From Macrostomum hystrix (taxonomy: Eukaryota; Platyhelminthes; Macrostomidae): DNA of 64,000 bases. A model generated the notes under the pieces. It did not search any database and was not told where the DNA came from. It was given only the letters and a program-made list of their open reading frames with translations. The translations under genes were made by a program, and so were the position numbers. The first letter of the stretch is position 1; each line of letters opens with the position of its first letter. This document shows positions 58,064 through 64,000 of the stretch, in pieces. The stretch covers positions 5,007,501 through 5,071,500 of the forward strand of contig CATNEN010000003.1 of the NCBI GenBank assembly GCA_950097015.1. The letters are read 5' to 3'.

Positions 58064-61000
58064 CTAAAATTCGTTCATCCTTAGGATTGAATCCAGACTT
58101 GCTGAGCGATCAAGCGATGAATTAGTCTCTGCCTTGACTCCAAGTGCTCCTGCTTCAACAAATTGTAAGTTGGCAAACAGAGTTGAATCAAGACTTGCCG
58201 ATTCACAGAAAGGCGAGTTGGCACCCAAAATGGATCCCAGACTCCACACTGACTCACGCTGCGAGTCAGTTGTTCTCGAATCATATTGCCCTAACAAAGG
58301 TTGCACTTGACGATAAGTTTCAGGAGAATCCGTTCGCATTTCAGTCTGACAAGCTGAGACACCAGTGATAATGGTTCTTTTTATTTCAACGATGAAAACA
58401 ATTAAAAGCGCTACCAATAGTAGAATTATAGCCGAACCAAGAACTGCTGCCAAAATAATGGCATATTCCAGGCTGCTTGCGGAAGGAACTTGCCGTTGAG
58501 AGTCATTGAGTGACGAATTCCGAAACGCAAACTCTGTTAGTTTCTGCAGCATGTCTCTAACACGATTATTGTTGCACTGCTGGGAATAGCTCAATATTCT
58601 TGCATTATTTTCAAATCTGATAAGTGATTTCATTTTTATGCCACATTCACCGAACTCGACAACAGCTGTGTCAGAGATGAGTGCAGTGAGATGAGCACAA
58701 GCGCCAGCCGATGCACCAGAAGCCCTGGAAAGTGTGCGTCCATCAAATCAAAGCAAAGAAAGAAAGAAAAATATAGAGAATATTATTTTTTTGACGGGAC
58801 TAATGAATTCTTACGGAAATTCCTCCGGTCTCTGAACATTCTGCAGCCCGCACGCACCGCTATCATTTCTGATCAAGGACAGGACGGCGGCATCAGCGTT
58901 GCTGTGGAACAGACCTAGGCGCAAGGGCTGGCTCAAAGCTAGCGGCCGTCTGTAGGGGAACACGGACTTTCTGGCCACGTCTGCAATCAGTGAAAACTTT
59001 CTGTGAAACTTTTCGCTGTTATGCAACTTGTCATAATATCATAGTCCTTAACTTGTCCTGACACTTTTGCCTCACATGTTGTTTAATTACTTAAAGAAAT
59101 AGGTAGTCTCCACTTAAAAATTGAAAGAATTCCACTAAGAATCTAATGTTCGTCAACAGTACAAAGAGTACGTTATTCTTAACCTATGGGGAGAGACCAT
59201 GCACGGGGGTGTTTCAAATGACCCTTGACCGATGACCGATGACCGATTTACGGGAAAGTCCACCATATGAATCAAAATTTTCTGTGCTTTACGACGAACT
59301 AACTTTTAAAGTATTCCGACGTCAGCATCGTCCTGATAATCAGCGATTCTTGTCAAAGACCAGTGTGACAAGGAACTAACATTGCTCTGTATTACCTCTA
59401 TGGCGAATCCATATTGGTTCAATAGTTTAATAATCATATAGACAGTGTATAGACAATCCGATATAGTCAACTACAAGTGTATTATAGCCGACATAGTTGC
59501 AAGAAGACAGTGGCGGCGCAGGACCTCCAGCTGGGGGGGGCAGTGGTTGGGTGGTCACCCCCCCGGCCACCAAAAAAAAGGTCTTAGGTGACCACCCTCA
59601 TGCCCCATGGGGTGACCACACTTTTGAAAAAATATGGTAACGTACCAATTTTTTTTAAGTGGGTGGTCACCCCCTGAGGGTGGTCACCCGGGGGCAGCCC
59701 GCCCCCCCCGCCCCCCCTTCGCCGCCACTGCAAGAAGAAAATATTCCTTTATTAGTAGTTTTAGCTAAAAGACAACCCGACTAGAATTGTTGAATATCTC
59801 GACGATGCCGATGCTTAGTGATTCTGGATGTTGTTTCATCGGATAGAGCGGAAAATTAGGCCGTGTTCTGGATTTTCACGGCAATTGGTTGAACGTTTTG
59901 GAGATACAGAAAAAAAAGAAAAAAATGTGGGTAGTTATTTACCCCATGGTATCTCTATTGTTAAATAAATGTATAATCTTTCCCACTTATTTCGGCTGCC
60001 AGGGTGTAAAGGCTCGAGGCGCAAATTTATTGACCGAGGCGAAGCCGAGGTCAATGAAATTCGCGCCGAGTGCCTTTGCACCCTAGACAGCCGAAATAAG
60101 TGGGAGAGATGGTATGTATCCCCCACTTGGCTGCCGACTTTCATTGCACTTTAAGTCTTCTGTTTCTTGCTACGCTCTGTCTGTAGTCTATGGTGAAAAT
60201 CAAAATCCGAGAGGAGGGTAGACGCTAAAAAAGACAGCCTTTATGCGAAAAAGACAGAACAGGACAGAATAGCAGACGCTTGTATATGTCTAGCCCTCGA
60301 TTTGAAAGCTTGAATGAGGCCGAGGCGGAGGCCATGATTGGCGGCACGGTCCCTCCGAACACCGTAAAGAAATGCGAGTGGATGCTGTCTACTTTCAATG
60401 AATGGCACGCGTTTAAGAAGCAAGAATGGGCGACGAATGGTGGACCATCCATCATGGTTATCAAGGACATGGATGAGTTTGACAAGACGGACCTGAACTT
60501 TCTCCTGAAGTTGTTTATCCTGGAGGTCCGGACAAAACGGAACGAACGGTACTCGGCTGGTACCCTGAAGGACTTCTTCTCAATGCTACAATACCAAATG
60601 CGCAACGTGCATCGCAAGGACTGGTGCCTCTGGACGAATGTCGAGTTTGCCGAGTGCAGAAGAGCGTTGGACGCTGCTATGAAGCTATCAACTGCTGAGG
60701 GCAAGGGCGTCGGGCTCAAGAAGTCTGACCCGGTGTCAAAGCCCATCGAAGATGACTGCTGGACGGAGGGTGTGTTTGGTTCCGAGCGTTCTCGTTTTGC
60801 ACTTTCTTTGTTTATTTCCCCAGACGGGTGTGACTTATGTCTGTGGTAAAAGTTCTGTTTCGCGCGGGGGCGCGGGAAATAAATGATTTATTGCCCTAGG
60901 GCAAATAAACGAAACGCGTTACGACATAGACAATGTTGGCGGGCAAGTGGGGGATACATGCACACATTATCGGACATCCTTGTCAGGGTCAAGGACAACT

Positions 61001-63699
61001 TAATAACTCAGGACCGGAAACGAGCCAATTCATGGCGAAAAAAGTATGAGGCTCGTTTAAAAGCATTGTTCTATGGCCCATCCGTATGCGCATGCTTTCA
61101 GTTGCGAATGTATACTCGTATCATATTTGACTTTTTAATAGGCAGTCAGAAGGCGGGTGCAGGGTCGGTTTTCTTAAATGTTGAATAGTTTTATTACATA
61201 AAAAACGTCGGGAAAATACACAATGGGAAAGCTGCACATGCAGCACATGTATAAGGAAACTCGAGAAAAATTTACGATTCTTTCTTCATCTGAACTGCAA
61301 ACAGAGAGGAAAATAACAGTCACATAACGGGACAAGAGCTGACTATGATTAATAGTAAAGTGTTTGCTCCAGGTTCGCTCACTGTCCACTCAGCTTCAGT
61401 ATTTTTCTATCGTGCGCTTTATCAGGCGAAGGAGCGCTCTTTGTTCCTCGTTGAACATAACCCTTGAAGAAACAGTTGGTGAGGCGCACGCAGCATCCCA
61501 GAACATCTGCTTCAGGGAAGTAAAACTCGCCAACGGCAGCAAACAATTTCCGCACTCGCAAAGCACATGACGGTGATCGCAGCGAAATGAAGCATCCGAA
61601 ACAGAGGCAAGCAAAATTGAACAGCCACTTTGGCGGGTGCTTCAACTTTCCCCGGGAAATCATTTCAGTGAATTCACAGAGTGAGGTGTTTAAATTATCG
61701 GCAGGATCTTCACCGGCAATTTTCTCCTTAAACGTTATGTAGCCTGAAATGTTATTATTATGCCTCAGTTTTCACCTCAGCAATCGTTATTTCCATCCAA
61801 GTTTAAGTAACACAAATGCATGCCTGACCTGCAATATAATAAACAGATGCCTTTTCGGCCATTGATAGGCTCTCTGCTTTGACATAGCAGTCATCGAGCG
61901 TCGAAAGTTCTTCGTCTGAAAGGGGCGTGTCGCAGCTCGCGTCTCGAAATTCTACTAGTTCATCTTGGAAAAGGCATCGTTCGGACAACAGCACGCCTCT
62001 TCCCTCAGCCTGTCGACTGGCACGCACTGCAATATCCAAGCGCGCATCTTAGTGGTTCGTTTCGACCCTATTTGATGCAGTACAAATACGCTCGAATATT
62101 TGAATTAAAGCAGTAGAACTTCACAAACCTTGTGTTTGAACGAGGCAAGACTGCGGGACTCCGTCGAAAACTGATGGTGGATGTAGCGGCCTTTCATTTC
62201 TTCCCTTTTTTATCATTGGGGCATCTTGAGGCCAGTGCTTAGCACACACGCCCATGTAGTCTGTCACGGTCTAAACAACAACAAAATTGTTAATGAATTC
62301 ATGTGGCCAGGCTAAATCTGATTAGCAAAGCACATTTGAAGAAAGTCTTACCGTCAGTTGATTAGGCAGAGACAGTCGCCAAGCCTCTCGTTCAGTTGCA
62401 TGTTTAGGAAACGAAAATACTGTAACATTCCGATCACGGTTACTATTGTAGTTTGAACAACAGAAAATAACGCTGCATTTTCTCGGCATGATATTTAGTT
62501 TCAGCTAGCAAGAATAAAAGTTCTCTCTCTCAATTGCAAGTGCATGCGAAGAACTCAATTTTCAGCTCAGATTTCTTCGCTTTCGTAGCTTTGGATGGGC
62601 CATAGAACAATGCTTTTAAACGAGCCTCATACTTTTTTCGCCATGAATTGGCTCGTTTCCGGTCCTGAGTTATTAAGTTGTCCTTGGTCAGGGTATGACT
62701 GTTGTACATGTTTTCAATTAGCAGATTCTATAGACGTCCCTTAAAGAGTGAAGAGTCTACCCATCTTTTCAAGCAATGGGGCAACGCGTGAGGCAATTTT
62801 TTTAAATAAACAAAAAGCAGTCAATGATCTAATGAGTTTTTAATTTATCTGATTATTTTAATGAAAGCAATCCATCTCTCATTATGCACAAGCGAACTCA
62901 CTGGCCTGCACGAGACCGTTTATCTCCAACTTGCTGGTGAAGCTGGCCAGTTGAGCATAGCCTCCTAACCTGTCCATGGCTGCAGTGAGGTTCTCAGATG
63001 TCTCGCTGACTGCGTAGCAACTATTGTTAAAGCTGAGCATGCTGGTGTCACAGATTCCAGGTAGCACCAGCATTACTCTGAGCTTCACCCGGCTAGCGGT
63101 CTGTTCGCTGGGGTCAAAGCTGGCTTCAGCAACCAGCGGAAGACTGCAAGAACGATAAGGACAGCTTAGTGCGAGGACAATAATGCACTTTAACAATTGA
63201 ACTGGAGATTTGATACCTACACTTCAGTGATGGGGTAGACGTGGAACATTCCCAGGATGAGTGGCACCTTGGTGCGTCCGAGCTTGATGAAGAAGTCCGC
63301 AGACCTCATCTCGGGCTGAACTATCGCGTCGCTTGGAGACGAATCAAGCGGCACAACTTGGACAACTAGCAGTTGGTTTCTGTCGAAAATGCTGCTCTCA
63401 ATGCTCCACTTGCAGTTGGTATAGGTCCCAGACGGCTCTCCAGGATTCACAATCATGACGACCTGTTCCCGGTTTATGTTCAAATCTAATTCAATCAGGT
63501 TAGTCTTTCCATCCTGGCAGTAGTGGTTGTCTGAGTAGAATGTCCGACTGAAATTGGCGCACAAGATGGTCGACAGTCGATTGCAGAAACGTACGTATTA
63601 GAATCGGTAAAAAATCTAAGAAATTGTTTATAGGGCTACTTACAAGAAAGCGGAGAGTAGGATCGCAAGGACTACAGTCGTCTGACAGGGCGCTGGAGT
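58064..63699 (-). CDS. receptor-cluster paralogue 4: CUB-like + C-type-lectin-like type I membrane protein (start codon exon not found)
   Basis: Exons on the - strand: 63699-63644 (signal), 63547-63221 (A), 63143-62902 (B), 58980-58815 (C), 58724-58064 (D). By analogy with paralogues 2 and 3 the ATG should be the last codon of a leader exon, probably beyond the window edge; with it the protein is 484 residues. The signal is TTVVLAILLSAFF. A has SDNHYC and TNCKWSIESS, with the first cysteine of the other paralogues replaced by Phe. B has GICDTSMLSFNNSCYAVSE and LGGYAQLASFTSKLEI. C has FPYRRPLALSQPLRLGLFH and SGACGLQN. D has GACAHL and FGECGIKMKSLIRF. The helix is about 352-377 (AIILAAVLGSAIILLLVALL). 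The tail is short, about 107 residues, with three S-L-[DG]-S-x-L motifs. The B-C intron is 3.9 kb and hosts three other elements. Confidence 0.8.
59100..59400. other. intron segment shared with paralogue 2
   Basis: Part of intron B-C of paralogue 4. The stretch around ccgacgtcagcatcgtcctg and ataatcagcgattcttgtc (about 59318-59355) parallels cccgacgtcagatcgtcgag and atattcagcgattttcgtc in the same intron of paralogue 2 (about 40518-40558). Confidence 0.5.
59500..59738. mobile_element. hAT-type MITE, 223 bp, GC-rich hairpin
   Basis: The element spans 59508-59730 with a perfect 8-bp target duplication CAAGAAGA on both sides. The ends are CAGTGGCGGCG and CGCCGCCACTG. Internally, gtggtcacccccccgg and gggtggtcacccgggg inverted segments make it strongly self-complementary. 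No ORF. Confidence 0.9.
59980..60110. repeat. fold-back palindrome with about 55-bp arms
   Basis: The left arm from cccacttatttcggctg and the right arm ending cagccgaaataagtggg are near-complementary to a short centre (gaggcgaagccga). The structure would form a long hairpin as DNA or RNA. Unrelated in sequence to the hAT ends. Confidence 0.8.
60115..60960. mobile_element. possible element with short inverted ends enclosing the Crypton-type ORF
   Basis: atgtatcccccacttg near 60115 is matched in inverted orientation by caagtgggggatacat near 60944-60960. No clear target duplication was found, so the boundaries are tentative. The fold-back at 59980 also ends in a related cccactt...ggctgcc sequence. 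Confidence 0.4.
60286..60849 (+). CDS. Crypton/ZMYM-type (DUF3504-like) N-terminal domain ORF
   Basis: An intact 187-codon frame from the ATG at 60286. Features match the region shared by ZMYM/QRICH1/KCTD-type proteins and Crypton tyrosine recombinases. These are NTVKKCEWMLSTFNEWHAFK, LNFLLKLFILEVRTKRNERY, SAGTLKDFFSMLQYQMRN and FAECRRALDAAMKLSTAEGK, plus the terminal DDCWTEGVFG. The catalytic half (R-H-R-Y recombinase) is absent. It lies in the B-C intron of receptor paralogue 4 on the opposite strand. It may be a truncated transposon ORF or a domesticated DNA-binding fragment; nothing in the sequence shows expression. Confidence 0.65.
   Translation: MSSPRFESLNEAEAEAMIGGTVPPNTVKKCEWMLSTFNEWHAFKKQEWATNGGPSIMVIKDMDEFDKTDLNFLLKLFILEVRTKRNERYSAGTLKDFFSMLQYQMRNVHRKDWCLWTNVEFAECRRALDAAMKLSTAEGKGVGLKKSDPVSKPIEDDCWTEGVFGSERSRFALSLFISPDGCDLCLW
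60982..62694 (-). mobile_element. P-superfamily element with 94-bp terminal inverted repeats
   Basis: The element spans 60990-62686. It is flanked by a perfect 8-bp duplication GTCAGGGT (60982-60989 and 62687-62694), the size used by P elements. Its inverted repeats (60990-61083 and 62593-62686) start CAAGGACAACTTAATAACTC and look identical over about 94 bp. It encodes the THAP protein at 61379-62489. Identical repeats and an intact duplication suggest a recent insertion. Confidence 0.9.
61379..62489 (-). CDS. THAP-domain protein of the P-type element, lacking the transposase core
   Basis: Four exons on the - strand: 62489-62352, 62270-62129, 62026-61829, 61743-61379. All junctions are GT-AG and phases are consistent (0,1,1); 280 residues ending LKLSGQ. 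The N-terminus is a complete THAP zinc finger: C5 and C10 in MPRKCSVIFCC, FSFPKH, the invariant Trp in EREAW, C55 and H58 in VCAKHW, and a PPSVF motif matching the AVPTIF position. The C-terminus has KASVYYIAG-YITFKEK, like the end of P-element transposases (YIAGY), then LCEFTEMISRGKL and a Cys-rich stretch. The central catalytic region is missing. A protein that binds element ends but cannot cut would act as a repressor, as truncated Drosophila P proteins do; that role is inferred. Confidence 0.75.
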
Positions 63700-64000
63700 C
63701 TGAAAGGATTTGTATTTTTTTCTGAAACTGTTTAGTTTCCAGCATAAAGCATAGCAAGACTAGTGCGTCTGCTTTCAAAAAATGAACCAGCTGGTACAGT
63801 GAACGCACAATTCGAGGCTTGAAGCAAAGTAGAAGAGCTGAGCTTATATTCGTGCGAAACTTTTCCTTTTGAGTTTCTGAGTAGATGAAAAAGTTTTGAT
63901 TACACCTACGCCCAACAGGGCCAGATGCATGGCGATGAGCTGCATCCAAAGGCTTTTTGTTCCGCTGTTTAGTCCATGGATTTACAGAATGACGTTTTCC
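63700..64000. other. upstream of paralogue 4 signal exon
   Basis: Probable intron. No ATG-GT leader exon like those of paralogues 2 and 3 is visible here. Nothing else supported. Confidence 0.4.

Noticed and set aside
61174-61389. 71-codon - strand ORF downstream of the THAP gene
   Set aside because: Lies in the 3' part of the P-type element with no transposase motif; it overlaps the THAP stop in another frame.

Overview
The window is animal nuclear DNA. It holds spliced genes with GT-AG introns, polyQ and polyA tracts, tRNA-derived SINEs, hAT and P-type DNA transposons, and an extraordinary load of minisatellites (at least 22 arrays, mostly inside introns). The gene set (an MRCK kinase, an HMGXB4 homologue, a pyruvate kinase relative) is metazoan. 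I guess a lophotrochozoan or flatworm-like invertebrate, but nothing in the sequence settles the phylum.

Left half, mainly + strand. Positions 1-4770 carry most of an MRCK/Genghis Khan-type Cdc42-binding kinase, nearly all of it in one 4.26 kb exon. An AT-rich gap with a 23-bp array follows, then a small two-helix membrane protein on the - strand (7897-8406). Positions 10162-23968 are a nine-exon pyruvate-kinase-like gene whose catalytic lysine, metal ligand and proton-transfer threonine are all replaced, so it reads as a pseudoenzyme. All but the shortest of its introns carry a private minisatellite. Next come an ankyrin-repeat protein (24876-26890), two tRNA-derived SINE heads, and an HMGXB4-like HMG-box protein (28904-30652). 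An open exon-like frame at 31.5-36.0 kb is split by a 3.9 kb hAT element whose interior is a 16-bp satellite.

Right half, - strand. Positions 36053 to about 63700 hold a tandem cluster of four paralogous receptor-like genes. They share the same exon order and phases: signal peptide, CUB-like exon, two exons of a degenerate C-type-lectin-like domain, then an exon completing that domain and adding a membrane helix and cytoplasmic tail. Three encode type I membrane proteins with unrelated tails; the leftmost lacks the internal helix. A small putative secreted protein sits between paralogues 1 and 2. The introns and gaps are packed with hAT MITEs (perfect 8-bp target duplications), SINEs, 16-bp satellites, a Crypton/ZMYM-type domain ORF and a P-superfamily element. 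That last element has 94-bp terminal inverted repeats and still encodes an in-phase four-exon THAP protein without a catalytic core.

The most notable items are the receptor cluster, the pyruvate kinase pseudoenzyme, the P element retaining an apparently intact repressor-like THAP protein, hAT elements carrying an expandable 16-bp satellite, and a minisatellite built by repeating an exon-intron junction. All exon coordinates come from reading splice sites and reading-frame phase by eye, without transcript data.
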